From positions 186,001 through 250,000 of the forward strand of contig NZ_JACDOH010000003.1 in assembly GCF_017656155.1 (NCBI RefSeq): a stretch of 64,000 nt of DNA, written 5' to 3'. Below are positions 17,075 to 25,318 of the stretch, piece by piece. Origin of the DNA: Thermosyntropha sp. (GTDB lineage: Bacteria; Bacillota; Syntrophomonadia; Syntrophomonadales; Syntrophomonadaceae). The notes under the pieces were generated by a model. It did no database searches and was not told the DNA's origin. It worked only from the letters and a program-made list of their open reading frames with translations. The position numbers and the translations under genes are program-made. Every line of letters begins with the position of its first letter. Position 1 is the stretch's first letter.

Positions 17075-17923
17075 ATGAGTGAAGATCAAGTAAAAAAGCC
17101 AATTTGGAAGCGTTGGTGGTTCTGGGGGATAGTAATTGTGCTTCTGATTGGGATTTTTGCTGGAGGAGAGGATAATAATACTAATAATTCAAAAGTAGTA
17201 ACCACTTCATCTAGTCATAAATACGATTTAGAATTCAAACCTGATATAAAAACCTCTTGCACAGAAGATACCATTACTGTAAATGCCGAAATCAATTGTC
17301 CAGATGGAGCAATAATGCAAGTTTTACTAATGTCCGGAGATCTTAAAGAAATGTATTCTGATAAACCGATCGTTAAAAATGGACAAATATCAAGTGTTTT
17401 TAAACTCGAAAATACAGATCCTAAAAACTACGCAGGAACAATAATGTTCCAATTTAATGCAAAAGATTTACCTCAACCAGACAATGTGAAAAAAGTATAT
17501 GGAACATACGGAGAGAAATTGGAAGGAGATAACACCATAGAAGCTAATTTTGGGGACGGTAGCAAAGGTAAAAATGCCTCAGTTACCTTCACGGTTCCCT
17601 ATCCTTCCCAAGAAGCTGTTGAACAAAGATTGGCGCAAATTTTTGAAGAATTTACTTCTACTCTTATCAAGAACTCCAACGGCGTAATATTAGACATAGA
17701 TCGCCCGTCAAGTGGGATTTATCATGTCATGGTTTCTAATTCTGCTTGGTATTTATCTTCCGAAAACGAAAAGCAATATTTTGCGGAAGAAATGCTTAAA
17801 ACATTTACCCAAGTCGGCAAATCGATAGACGGTACAGACACTATTGTTCTAACCATTTTCGATGAATCAATGAATGAAGTAGCACGGAGTAAAGTATTAG
17901 GCGGAATGAAGATAAAAAGGTAA
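17075..17923 (+). CDS. Membrane-anchored prophage cargo protein, unknown function
   Basis: I do not recognise a family for this 282-residue protein. A basic start (KKPIWKRWW) is followed by one membrane segment at about residues 14-31 (WGIVIVLLIGIFAG) and a long hydrophilic domain with beta-rich composition (ITVNAEINCPDGAIMQVLLM), so the bulk should lie outside the membrane. The ATG at 17075 follows AGAGGGG. It lies between attL and the end of the late operon but points the opposite way, the usual position and orientation for a lysogenic-conversion (moron) gene. A role in the lysogen rather than in the virion is inferred. Confidence 0.7.
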   Translation: MSEDQVKKPIWKRWWFWGIVIVLLIGIFAGGEDNNTNNSKVVTTSSSHKYDLEFKPDIKTSCTEDTITVNAEINCPDGAIMQVLLMSGDLKEMYSDKPIVKNGQISSVFKLENTDPKNYAGTIMFQFNAKDLPQPDNVKKVYGTYGEKLEGDNTIEANFGDGSKGKNASVTFTVPYPSQEAVEQRLAQIFEEFTSTLIKNSNGVILDIDRPSSGIYHVMVSNSAWYLSSENEKQYFAEEMLKTFTQVGKSIDGTDTIVLTIFDESMNEVARSKVLGGMKIKR

Positions 17924-17925
17924 AA

Positions 17926-17952
17926 AAAAATTGGGGGCCTAAGCCCCCAATT
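17926..17952 (-). terminator. Bidirectional terminator at the end of the late operon
   Basis: TTGGGGGC-CTAA-GCCCCCAA. On the minus strand it is followed by a run of nine T residues and would end the late/lysis transcript. On the plus strand it lies right after the cargo gene stop, with a weaker T tail. Confidence 0.85.
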
Positions 17953-17994
17953 CTCCTTTAAATCATCCTTTTATTTCTATGCTTTCCCCCGGCT

Positions 17995-18183
17995 CTAAAC
18001 CGGAGGATTCTTTACCCTGGCTATATCTACCGCCGCCTCTCCGAAGATATATCCAAGCGCAAGGGCCACGACCTTCCAATACAAGTCCGCGTCTACGTTC
18101 CAACCCAGCCCTTCAGAAAGGACGATGAAAACCGCGCTTGCCACGGCTACCCAGAATTTGCGGCTGGTCAGTTTTTGTTTCAT
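17995..18183 (-). CDS. Phage holin-like small membrane protein
   Basis: A 62-residue protein, last gene of the late operon. It starts MKQKLTSRKFWVAVAS, a common start among small membrane proteins of Firmicute phages, with two hydrophobic stretches (about 10-24 and 34-50). The ATG at 18183 overlaps the amidase stop by 4 bp, so translation is coupled to the endolysin. Position and size fit a holin, which would permeabilise the membrane for the amidase. XhlA and another small membrane protein upstream could share that role. Confidence 0.65.
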   Translation of the reverse strand: MKQKLTSRKFWVAVASAVFIVLSEGLGWNVDADLYWKVVALALGYIFGEAAVDIARVKNPPV

Positions 18184-18773
18184 TTTCCCACCACCTTTAA
18201 CAAATTTAAAGCCACCGCCAGCACAAACCATTTGCTGGCTAGTTCGTCCGGGTTATGATCGCTGGTTATTAATCCCGCTTTCTTTGCCCTTTCTATAATT
18301 TCAACCTTCCACTGTTCCGGCATAGGCCCCACCTCCAATCTCCTACGCAATTCTGCCCATGGGAATTTTTTCCCCGGACAAGATGTAGGCATTACGTCTT
18401 TATGCCCGACAACTTCCAATTCTCCGTATTTTGGGTATAAATATTCCCGAATGAGCCAAACTAAATTATCTATTTGAGCTTCCATTGGTTTTTCGATTTC
18501 AAAATTTCCCGTCAACACAATGCCGATACTGTCTGGATTTCCTGTCTTTCCAGCGTGTGCGCCAATAGTAAATTCGGGTCTTCCTCGTTCTATTTGCCCA
18601 TTGGCACGAATTACAAAATGGTAACCTATCCCTGCCCAACCTCTGTTTTTATGCCATTTATGAATTTCATTTGCAGGCACATCAGAGCTAGCCGAATGAT
18701 GGACAATTACACGTCGAGTACTTTTTCTCGAACGCAAACCATTAAATTGAAGGTTTGTTTCTATAATTTTCAT
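18180..18773 (-). CDS. N-acetylmuramoyl-L-alanine amidase (endolysin)
   Basis: Zinc amidase of the Amidase_2/PGRP fold that cuts the link between MurNAc and the peptide stem during lysis. Zinc ligands are visible as His in VIVHHSAS (about residue 25), His in GHKDVMPTSCPG, and the Cys of SCPG; YHFVIRANGQIERGRP is the usual core. A C-terminal extension (about 150-197) may bind the wall. The start at 18773 is chosen because AGAAGGTG stands 6 nt upstream; the longer GTG form overlaps that site. It belongs to the lysis cassette with XhlA and holin-like proteins. Confidence 0.9.
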   Translation of the reverse strand: MKIIETNLQFNGLRSRKSTRRVIVHHSASSDVPANEIHKWHKNRGWAGIGYHFVIRANGQIERGRPEFTIGAHAGKTGNPDSIGIVLTGNFEIEKPMEAQIDNLVWLIREYLYPKYGELEVVGHKDVMPTSCPGKKFPWAELRRRLEVGPMPEQWKVEIIERAKKAGLITSDHNPDELASKWFVLAVALNLLKVVGK

Positions 18774-18963
18774 GGTTTTCACCTTCTATTTTTTTCTTTC
18801 TTATCCCCGCTAACATCCATAGTTCGCCTGTAGTAAAAGCAAACCACGCACTAATTAAAGCCGTAGGTTCGTTCCCTATTCGCAAAAAAATATAAAGCAC
18901 TGCCATTGTAAACAGCGCGTTAAGGATAATAACCAGTGCAACGATTACCTTTGAATAGCGCAC
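18742..18963 (-). CDS. Small two-helix membrane protein of the lysis cassette
   Basis: A 73-residue protein with two hydrophobic segments (about 6-28 and 34-52) and a basic, hydrophilic C-terminus (IRKKKIEGENHENYRNK). It starts with GTG at 18963 behind GAGGTGAGGCGAT, and its 3' end overlaps the amidase start by 32 bp. Its place between XhlA and the amidase suggests a holin or holin partner. No family is recognised. Confidence 0.6.
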   Translation of the reverse strand: MRYSKVIVALVIILNALFTMAVLYIFLRIGNEPTALISAWFAFTTGELWMLAGIRKKKIEGENHENYRNKPSI

Positions 18964-18969
18964 ATCGCC

Positions 18970-19200
18970 TCACCTCGGCAAACTCTGCACATACCAAATA
19001 AAAAAGCCCACCATACTGGTGAGCCAGAAGCCGATGAGGGTTTTAATCCAATTTGTAACGCTCTGTAGATCCCTACACACCGCATCCATTTTTTCCAGGA
19101 CTTGCGCACTTTTTATTTCTAAATCTCGAATCCTATTTTCATGGTCTTGTACCATGTCCTTTATATCTTCGTGAAAATCACATTTGGTCAATATTTTCAC
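18970..19200 (-). CDS. xhlA: XhlA-family hemolysin/holin accessory protein
   Basis: A 76-residue protein with an amphipathic coiled-coil N-terminus (HENRIRDLEIKSAQVLEKMD) and one C-terminal membrane helix (IKTLIGFWLTSMVGFFIWYV). This is the arrangement of XhlA from PBSX-like phages, which assists the holin in host lysis. The start is either GTG at 19200 or TTG at 19191; spacing from the GGAGAGGAA site does not decide it. It is the first gene of the lysis cassette. Confidence 0.82.
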   Translation of the reverse strand: MKILTKCDFHEDIKDMVQDHENRIRDLEIKSAQVLEKMDAVCRDLQSVTNWIKTLIGFWLTSMVGFFIWYVQSLPR

Positions 19201-19245
19201 TTCCTCTCCTCAAAAATAAAAATAGGGCAAATAGGTTCTACAACA

Positions 19246-19389
19246 TCAAATTATCGCTTCTAAAATCTCTACTTTTTCTTCTTCAGTCAAAGCTGTATAT
19301 TCTGCAATAATTTCTTCAGCAGTTCTACCTTCTTCATCCATTCTTCTTCTAATAACCCTCACAAAAATATTTTTCTTCCAAGTAAGCAT
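19246..19389 (-). CDS. Small phage protein between fibre and lysis genes (XkdX-like position)
   Basis: A 47-residue acidic protein with a basic start (MLTWKKNIFVRVIRRRMDEE) and an acidic helical end (YTALTEEEKVEILEAII). Its ATG overlaps the stop of the preceding gene (TAATG at 19389), showing translational coupling. Proteins of this size and position in PBSX-like phages are the XkdX group, but I see no decisive motif. Confidence 0.55.
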   Translation of the reverse strand: MLTWKKNIFVRVIRRRMDEEGRTAEEIIAEYTALTEEEKVEILEAII

Positions 19390-19637
19390 TACACAGCACC
19401 TCCTATAATAGCAGCTAAAGCTACTTCAAGGTCAGCTATACGCTGTTCTGTGCTTCCTAAAGTATTAATATTAACACCAGTATTTTGTGGTAATAAAGGC
19501 CAACCTTCCTCATCAAACTGCACCTCATTATCAGGTACTTGTACTAATTCACTATCTAAATATTTATTTATTATATCGTCTTTCTGCGTATCCGCATGAT
19601 ACGCTAATACTCTGCCACCTTTTATTACAAGTATCAT
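19389..19637 (-). CDS. Small tail-associated protein
   Basis: An 82-residue protein starting MILVIKGGRVLAYHADTQ and ending in a short helix (TEQRIADLEVALAAIIGGAV). The ATG at 19637 follows AGGGGGGGAGATGT. It sits directly after the fibre gene in the late operon. Similar small proteins next to fibres may help fibre assembly; the function is not known. Confidence 0.6.
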   Translation of the reverse strand: MILVIKGGRVLAYHADTQKDDIINKYLDSELVQVPDNEVQFDEEGWPLLPQNTGVNINTLGSTEQRIADLEVALAAIIGGAV

Positions 19638-19650
19638 ACATCTCCCCCCC

Positions 19651-21210
19651 CTATGTAGTAATAATTGCATTATAATTACCTTCTGTGTTTAATGCTGGAC
19701 TAAATGTCGGCGTGCCTACATAACCGCCACAATAAATATACCCCATCTTTTCAGCTTTGTAATCTGTCCCATTCCCGCTTGCAGTACTTTGAGCCGCATA
19801 AATAACTCCTGAAAACAACGCATAAAACCCTACACTCACATTATTTTCTGCGGTACAATTTGCAACATAAGCGGCACTACCATCTACAGCATACACACCA
19901 TGTACGCCATTTCTACTTACAATAGCTGTATAAAAAGTTCCACTTGAAGTATGGTTCAAATAAACACCATGAGAAAGATTTCCAATTATCTTGCTACTTG
20001 AAACATGAACACTACTAGAATATTCAACCAAAACCCCATAACCGCCATTTCCACATACTATACTAGTATACGCATGCACAATTGATGAAAAACTCGCAGT
20101 AATCCCAACACTACTATTTCCATTTGAAATACTGTTATTACCATAAATACTCCCACATTGCAAAGCATAAAATCCAGAATGATTATTACATGCACTTAAA
20201 TATTTCCCTATAACCGAACCACCATTTCCTGTGACAAAACCATAAGTAAAACCACTTACCCCAACATAATCCCCACAATACACAGTTCCACCGCGCACAT
20301 TAAACCAATTAGAATGACCTACCTCAATTCCTGCAGTTGTACTTGCAGAATTATTACCAACGATAGCTACTTGATTTAAATAACCTAATGCTTTGTCAAA
20401 TACCCTTAAACCTATACAATCTGTAAATTTTAAAATAGTAGTTAAAACAATAAAATCTCCACCACTTAAAGTAGCAGTAGGAAATACATCTCCCCTATAA
20501 GTATTTTTAACCGTTACTGTATTAGTACCTGTATCTACTGCAGTTATTTCCCAAATTCCCTGAAAAGCATAATGATCGCCTGTTCCAGTTGTATTGCGAA
20601 TAATAGCATATTGCCCAACCTGTGCCCCTACTGCGCTTGCTACTTTTATAGGTACGCTCCAAGCTCCAGCAGAACCAGAAATTGTGCCAACGCCTGTTAT
20701 GGTAGTAGTAATAGGAGTAGCTCCAACTATCTGTATTTGACTTCCGCACGGGTGGTTAATAACAATTGAAGAAGTATGAGTATACGTTCCTGCCGCAACT
20801 TGGATAGTAACTGTAACATCTCTGGGTATCCAAGCGTATTTAAGGCTATCCAAAGCCTCCTGAACAGTAGTATAGTCACTGGGTACATTAATAGTAATAT
20901 CTGTTTTTATAACAGTCTCAGCCAAATGCGAATCAAAATCAGTTTGCGCTACCGCTCCAATATCTTCCGGAACCACCGCGCCGATTTTTTGCCACGCCGA
21001 ACCATCCCATTTTTTAAAACCATAGGGAGATGTGCTTATATCTATCCATAAATCATCGATAACCGGTGTGGAGGGCGCCGTAGCACTTTGTATAATATTT
21101 TTCTGCGTGTTCTGGTCTATGATGTCCCAATTTTCATTGAAACTAGCCCTAGATACTGTTTCATTACCCAATGGTTTTTTTATTCCCAGTTTTGGTGTTA
21201 GTTCAGGCAT
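19651..21210 (-). CDS. Phage tail fibre/tailspike with right-handed beta-helix
   Basis: A 519-residue adsorption protein. The N-terminus (PELTPKLGIKKPLGNETVSR) looks like the attachment segment of Firmicute tail fibres. Residues about 100-240 resemble pectate-lyase-type spikes, and 250-500 contain short repeats rich in Gly, Asn and Ser typical of parallel beta-helix rungs (GVLVEYSSSVHVSSSKIIGN, GVYAVDGSAAYVANCTAENN). The start at 21210 follows AAGGAGGTGATAAG. It probably binds, and perhaps cleaves, a surface polysaccharide. It is downstream of the baseplate genes. Confidence 0.82.
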   Translation of the reverse strand: MPELTPKLGIKKPLGNETVSRASFNENWDIIDQNTQKNIIQSATAPSTPVIDDLWIDISTSPYGFKKWDGSAWQKIGAVVPEDIGAVAQTDFDSHLAETVIKTDITINVPSDYTTVQEALDSLKYAWIPRDVTVTIQVAAGTYTHTSSIVINHPCGSQIQIVGATPITTTITGVGTISGSAGAWSVPIKVASAVGAQVGQYAIIRNTTGTGDHYAFQGIWEITAVDTGTNTVTVKNTYRGDVFPTATLSGGDFIVLTTILKFTDCIGLRVFDKALGYLNQVAIVGNNSASTTAGIEVGHSNWFNVRGGTVYCGDYVGVSGFTYGFVTGNGGSVIGKYLSACNNHSGFYALQCGSIYGNNSISNGNSSVGITASFSSIVHAYTSIVCGNGGYGVLVEYSSSVHVSSSKIIGNLSHGVYLNHTSSGTFYTAIVSRNGVHGVYAVDGSAAYVANCTAENNVSVGFYALFSGVIYAAQSTASGNGTDYKAEKMGYIYCGGYVGTPTFSPALNTEGNYNAIITT

Positions 21211-21222
21211 CTTATCACCTCC

Positions 21223-21792
21223 TTAATAAGTTGATGGGTCAAGAACCTCAAGCTCATCCCATGTGTAACTGTGCGCATCAAGCTGATCCCAGGTGGTATT
21301 TAAGCCGTCAAGCTCATCCCAAACAAGATAAGAGAATTCATAATCTACAGCTAAGTGCGCCGGTTTTATTTCCTCGATTGCGGCCTTTACGTCGTCCAAG
21401 TTTGGCGGGATGCCACGGGGGTCAACGAACTTCACTGTGAAGCTGTATAACTCCGGGTGCTCCGTGACCTCTACTGTGCCGTATACATAGCTTTCAGCTA
21501 CATTCTTGATTAGGTTTACTGTCACCGTACCCATACCCCGGAGTTTAGAAATGATCCGGCTCCGGCGTTGGTCTAACGGCTTGCCGGCGTAAGAGGAGAG
21601 GCCCAGCATCTGCTCCCAAAGGGCGAGGCCCGTTTCGGTGGCGGTTTCAACGTAGAATTGCTTCAATACATCCTCAATATTTGTGTACAGCTGGTCAAAT
21701 TCCACGCCCTCTGCATCCAACAGGGAAACAAAAACCTGGCTACTTCTCAGGAAATCAGGAATATAGCCTTTCATTGTTTCTACTCTACTCAT
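21223..21792 (-). CDS. Baseplate/tail protein, Mu Gp48 / YmfQ family (DUF2313-like)
   Basis: A 189-residue protein resembling YmfQ/Mu Gp48, which caps the baseplate wedge and connects to fibres. The core reads ETGLALWEQMLGL and DQRRSRIISKLRG. The C-terminus carries three copies of a W-D-(E/Q)-L-(D/E) motif at a 10-residue period, an appendage seen on other Firmicute phage tail proteins and possibly a docking tail for the fibre. It overlaps the baseplate J gene by 8 bp. Confidence 0.82.
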   Translation of the reverse strand: MSRVETMKGYIPDFLRSSQVFVSLLDAEGVEFDQLYTNIEDVLKQFYVETATETGLALWEQMLGLSSYAGKPLDQRRSRIISKLRGMGTVTVNLIKNVAESYVYGTVEVTEHPELYSFTVKFVDPRGIPPNLDDVKAAIEEIKPAHLAVDYEFSYLVWDELDGLNTTWDQLDAHSYTWDELEVLDPSTY

Positions 21793-22837
21793 TCAACGTC
21801 ACCGTCCCCAAAATGGCAACCTCGGTGTCGCCTATGCTCACATTGCCGGTGCCTCCATTCAATGTTAACCCGGAGTAGTCTAGCACTCCTGGCGTATCCA
21901 ATAATAAACTTCCGATTTTAGCATAGCTTACATAATCCTGCTGGAAGGCAATACTTTTTAAGTATTCAGTCAGCGAATTTTCAAATGACACCTGCACATC
22001 AGCTAGCGTGTATCCCGTATCAAGTACAACGGTTGCTGATACGTCTATGTTTAGCCCTGTTGCACTTTCAACTGTCACACTAGCACCTATAGGCCTTACC
22101 GTTTCAATATAACTAGCTACAGCTGTCACTATGTCCGTGCTTGCGGGTTGTTTATTGCTGTCTATTATTACAACCTTAACCGTTCCGTTACCGTTCCATA
22201 AAGGGAAAATCTTTGCATCTCCAACTCCTGTGACTTCCAATGCCCATTGTTTGTAATGTGCTGCATTTCCTGATGTTGCTGGAGTTCTTACTTTCTCTAA
22301 AAGCCGTGCCAGCAGGTCGGCGTCACTTTCTTGGTCAGTGCCCCCCGAAGTTGGGTTTGGGCTATTTACCGCTGTCACTCCTGCTATAGCAACAGGAATT
22401 TCTGTAATAGTGCCTGCGGGGACATTTCCGCTTGCCCCCGCTTCTACTGCTTCAATGTTAGCCGTTACCGTGCCGGTTTCGCCTATTATCACATCAGCAA
22501 TAGTCTTAAACTGAACCCCTGCTCCAGTTGCAAAAAGGCTGCCGGCAGGAACCGTTGTTCCTGGTGTACCAGTAATGGTGACCTGCCCGGAGGCTTTGGT
22601 GGCCTCCTTCCTGGTCAGTCCGTGTTCCGCTGCCCTGTAATCCAAATATTGTCCATATGTAGTCTGCGCAAACCCCCATTGCAGCACCAAATCAAGCTGC
22701 ATATATAGCTGGGCAAGTTCTAGGGCGGCAGGGGAAAGGGCGTCCCAAATAAAAGAACCCTCGCGCTTGTCGAGGGTATCTGGAACATTTGCCAAAAGTC
22801 TTGCCATGATAGCTTCATAGGTCTGGTCTTCAAACAT
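21785..22837 (-). CDS. Baseplate J-like protein (Mu Gp47/XkdT family)
   Basis: A 350-residue structural protein of the contractile-tail baseplate wedge. The N-terminus contains DKREGSFIWDALSPAALELA, the classic start of the Gp47/J family, followed by AEHGLTRKEATKASGQVT and the GTTVPAGSLFATGAG strand, then a long beta-rich region. It overlaps the genes on both sides by 8 bp, as expected in a coupled baseplate operon. The ATG at 22837 is supported by the family N-terminus. Confidence 0.9.
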   Translation of the reverse strand: MFEDQTYEAIMARLLANVPDTLDKREGSFIWDALSPAALELAQLYMQLDLVLQWGFAQTTYGQYLDYRAAEHGLTRKEATKASGQVTITGTPGTTVPAGSLFATGAGVQFKTIADVIIGETGTVTANIEAVEAGASGNVPAGTITEIPVAIAGVTAVNSPNPTSGGTDQESDADLLARLLEKVRTPATSGNAAHYKQWALEVTGVGDAKIFPLWNGNGTVKVVIIDSNKQPASTDIVTAVASYIETVRPIGASVTVESATGLNIDVSATVVLDTGYTLADVQVSFENSLTEYLKSIAFQQDYVSYAKIGSLLLDTPGVLDYSGLTLNGGTGNVSIGDTEVAILGTVTLNE

Positions 22838-23276
22838 TGTACGTCACCCCTTGACGGAGGGTCTGGCCGTCGAAGGTCACTACTGTAAACGTAACCTTCA
22901 ACCAGTCCGCTCCGCGTTCAACCACGAAGTCTTTCACATCCTCGATTCGGTCATCATATATTAAGGCCTCCCGCACAAAACGCGGTATCTCACTTTCCAA
23001 CACCGCCCTGGGAAGGTCAAAACCAATTATATCTTCTAATTCGCACCCAAAAGCGGAGGAATATATCGGCCAGCGGTAGCGGGTGGTCAATAAAGCCTTG
23101 GTAATCCATACTCGCAGAGCGTCAGGACCATCTACCACCTTCGGCTTGCCATCCTGGAGAATAAATTCTCCAGTAGTAAAGTCAAAGTCAGGTTCCCGGC
23201 CGTATGTTATCTGTGTAGATGAACCCGTATTAACTATATTGGGATTGGGTACCGAAATGTCAGGGAATAAAGCCAT
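22830..23276 (-). CDS. Baseplate wedge protein, DUF2634/XkdS (gpW/gp25-like)
   Basis: A 148-residue baseplate component. LLTTRYRWPIYSSAFGCELE and the following ED-rich region match the gp25-like fold of XkdS/DUF2634 proteins, which lie at the tail-tube end and couple the sheath to the baseplate. It starts at 23276, touching the stop of the DUF2577 gene, and overlaps the J gene. Confidence 0.85.
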   Translation of the reverse strand: MALFPDISVPNPNIVNTGSSTQITYGREPDFDFTTGEFILQDGKPKVVDGPDALRVWITKALLTTRYRWPIYSSAFGCELEDIIGFDLPRAVLESEIPRFVREALIYDDRIEDVKDFVVERGADWLKVTFTVVTFDGQTLRQGVTYNV

Positions 23277-23701
23277 TAAAGCACCACCACCTTATCCCAA
23301 ATAAGGTACTGCTGGCCGCCAGGCAGGGCCATAACTACCACCCGGTCACCGGCTTTAAGGTTGTAATGGATAGTTATTGTCTGTTGCTCAATGGTAAGCT
23401 GCTGTACTTCATGAGTATGCCTATGTCTTAGTTGGTTTGGGTCAGGATACTCATAATAATGGTCAATTGTCTCCTGCCAATATGAAACATCACTATCCTT
23501 AATATTTGATACGGTACTATATGTCCTGGTATGCTCCAATAGGTGTTCACAAACCAGTAGGTCCCCATCTTCAGCCCGAAGCATTATCTTTTCATTATCT
23601 AACCTAATAATCAAAGGGCTTGCCTGTATTACAGTCGCAAGCTCTATCCCTGGTGCCCTCGGTATTTGCCCTTGAATTATATCGATTATGCCGCTACTCA
23701 T
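23276..23701 (-). CDS. DUF2577 (XkdR-like) baseplate protein
   Basis: A 141-residue protein with the beta-rich OB-like organisation of DUF2577 (SPLIIRLDNEKIMLRAEDGD; LKAGDRVVVMALPGGQQYLI). Such proteins sit between the XkdQ-type hub protein and XkdS in PBSX-like operons, exactly as here. Neighbouring overlaps show coupled translation. The precise role in the baseplate is unknown. Confidence 0.75.
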   Translation of the reverse strand: MSSGIIDIIQGQIPRAPGIELATVIQASPLIIRLDNEKIMLRAEDGDLLVCEHLLEHTRTYSTVSNIKDSDVSYWQETIDHYYEYPDPNQLRHRHTHEVQQLTIEQQTITIHYNLKAGDRVVVMALPGGQQYLIWDKVVVL

Positions 23702-24686
23702 TCTCGCTTGCCTCCTTCGTTGCCACCACCGCCTGCAAGTCTAAGGCAAGGCGCATGGTGTGGATCCCGTTGCTTACCCGGTGGTCATCGCTGAGGACAT
23801 AATATTGCCCCACTATACCCGTGCCTGGTTCCAGGACCTCTATCATCTGGCCGGCCTCAACGTCATCAATCCCCAGGGCCTCAATCTCCCACTCTTGCGA
23901 CAGCCTCCCCAGCTCAGCCAGCAGGTTTTTAGCTATTACCTGGGCCTCAGCCGCCTTGATGTTGCTCTCCCGCTTGTACTCCTGAAGCATCCCGTACTGC
24001 TTAATAAGGCTGTCATTGCGCAGATCCGCCAGCACCTGGTCTTTGTCGCCTACGATGACCACTCGGTTTCGCATGTCCTCCAAGCTTTCACGGTAGGTTG
24101 CGTTTATCAGGTTTGAGCCTTCAGCTATTACCCATCGCTGCTTTTGTTTGCCAACTTCTTCGACAGTGAGTTTGCCCTGTTTCATCACGGCCCGGTACTT
24201 CTTGCCGGTCCTCTTTCCTGCTTCGGTGAGAATAATAACTATCATATCCCATAATAACTGCTCCCTGAGTATCAGTTTAGATAGGGTTATGCTTGTTGCC
24301 ACTATGCTGCCGGCCTGTATGCCAAAATCATCACAAATCTTTTTTATCATAGCCTCCGGTGTCATATTTACAAACTTATAAGTGGTTTTATTATGCGTAA
24401 GGTAAATTGCATGGTCGAAACAGGTGATGCTGCCTACACCCCGCGTAATCTCCGGCTCCCATACTATGCCGCGGAACAGTTCAGCCCCCTGGTCATTTAG
24501 CAGCACTACCAAGGACCCTGCCGGCGGCTTGTATTTAGGGGTGTAATCATCTCCTCCATAAACAAAAGAGAGAGACAGTTTTCTCGCCGCCTCTCTTACA
24601 TCGCCGCCCCAGGACAGCCCGGTGACAATCTGCGTTATATCCTGTTGTTTGCCTTCTTGTGTGATATTCAAAACTGTATAACTCAT
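23694..24686 (-). CDS. Tail hub protein, XkdQ/YqbQ family (gpD-like)
   Basis: A 330-residue protein resembling the hub of the contractile-tail baseplate. It starts with a beta-rich region (GVGSITCFDHAIYLTHNKTT), then the typical TPEAMIKKICDDFGI segment, and ends in a beta domain (GQMIEVLEPGTGIVGQYYVL). PBSX XkdQ proteins are sometimes annotated as cell-wall hydrolases, but I see no clear catalytic motif. It overlaps the LysM protein gene by 4 bp. Confidence 0.85.
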   Translation of the reverse strand: MSYTVLNITQEGKQQDITQIVTGLSWGGDVREAARKLSLSFVYGGDDYTPKYKPPAGSLVVLLNDQGAELFRGIVWEPEITRGVGSITCFDHAIYLTHNKTTYKFVNMTPEAMIKKICDDFGIQAGSIVATSITLSKLILREQLLWDMIVIILTEAGKRTGKKYRAVMKQGKLTVEEVGKQKQRWVIAEGSNLINATYRESLEDMRNRVVIVGDKDQVLADLRNDSLIKQYGMLQEYKRESNIKAAEAQVIAKNLLAELGRLSQEWEIEALGIDDVEAGQMIEVLEPGTGIVGQYYVLSDDHRVSNGIHTMRLALDLQAVVATKEASENE

Positions 24687-25318
24687 AACACCAGCACCTG
24701 CCCTGGTTTAATCAGATTGGGATTCGGCCCAATTATATCTTTGTTTTTTGTATATATTTCCCGCCATTTGTTTCCGTCACCTAAAGCTTTCTTGGCAATT
24801 AAATAAAGACTATCGCCAGGCTTTACAGTATAATTAGCCGGCTGTTCTTTTGTATCTGGCCGGCCAGCTAATGTTTTAACAGCTAATGTTATCTGTTCTG
24901 TAATTGATATCTGTTTTATTTGAATAAATCTATATTCCTTCAACTTCAAGGAAAATTGGACGTCCCGGCTCCCTCCGCGCTCTCCCCAAGTGAAGGATTC
25001 AATCGCGCAGGCCAGATTAACCGGGGTCCCAGTAATAATCAAGCGGATGGGGCGTTTTGACTTGCGCCAGCGTTCTATTGTTTCCACTGCACTGTAAGGG
25101 TCACCCAGGTAATACTGAGCATAAGGAACCCGGTTGGCCGGGAAGTGGCTGGTTATCTCTATCTTCGCCAGCCCCTCGCCCGTAATCTGGATGATGTCGC
25201 CCAAGCCCAGGATGTTCACCATCTCATTTTGGTTACTGGCCGTATACTGGTATTCTGGTGGCGGAACCGGCAGCTGCAGTTTCTCAGCAAAATTGTTATA
25301 TGAAAGCCAAAATTCCAT
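24683..25318 (-). CDS. LysM-domain baseplate protein (XkdP/YqbP-like)
   Basis: A 211-residue protein. An N-terminal domain of about 150 residues (beta-rich, with WRKSKRPIRLIITGTPVNLA) ends in a LysM module (about 160-211: YTVKPGDSLYLIAKKALGDG and IIGPNPNLIKPGQVLVL) that would bind peptidoglycan glycans during infection. The start is the ATG at 25318, overlapping the tape-measure stop (TGATG); the upstream GTG is less likely. It is placed between tape measure and hub as in PBSX. Confidence 0.88.
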   Translation of the reverse strand: MEFWLSYNNFAEKLQLPVPPPEYQYTASNQNEMVNILGLGDIIQITGEGLAKIEITSHFPANRVPYAQYYLGDPYSAVETIERWRKSKRPIRLIITGTPVNLACAIESFTWGERGGSRDVQFSLKLKEYRFIQIKQISITEQITLAVKTLAGRPDTKEQPANYTVKPGDSLYLIAKKALGDGNKWREIYTKNKDIIGPNPNLIKPGQVLVL

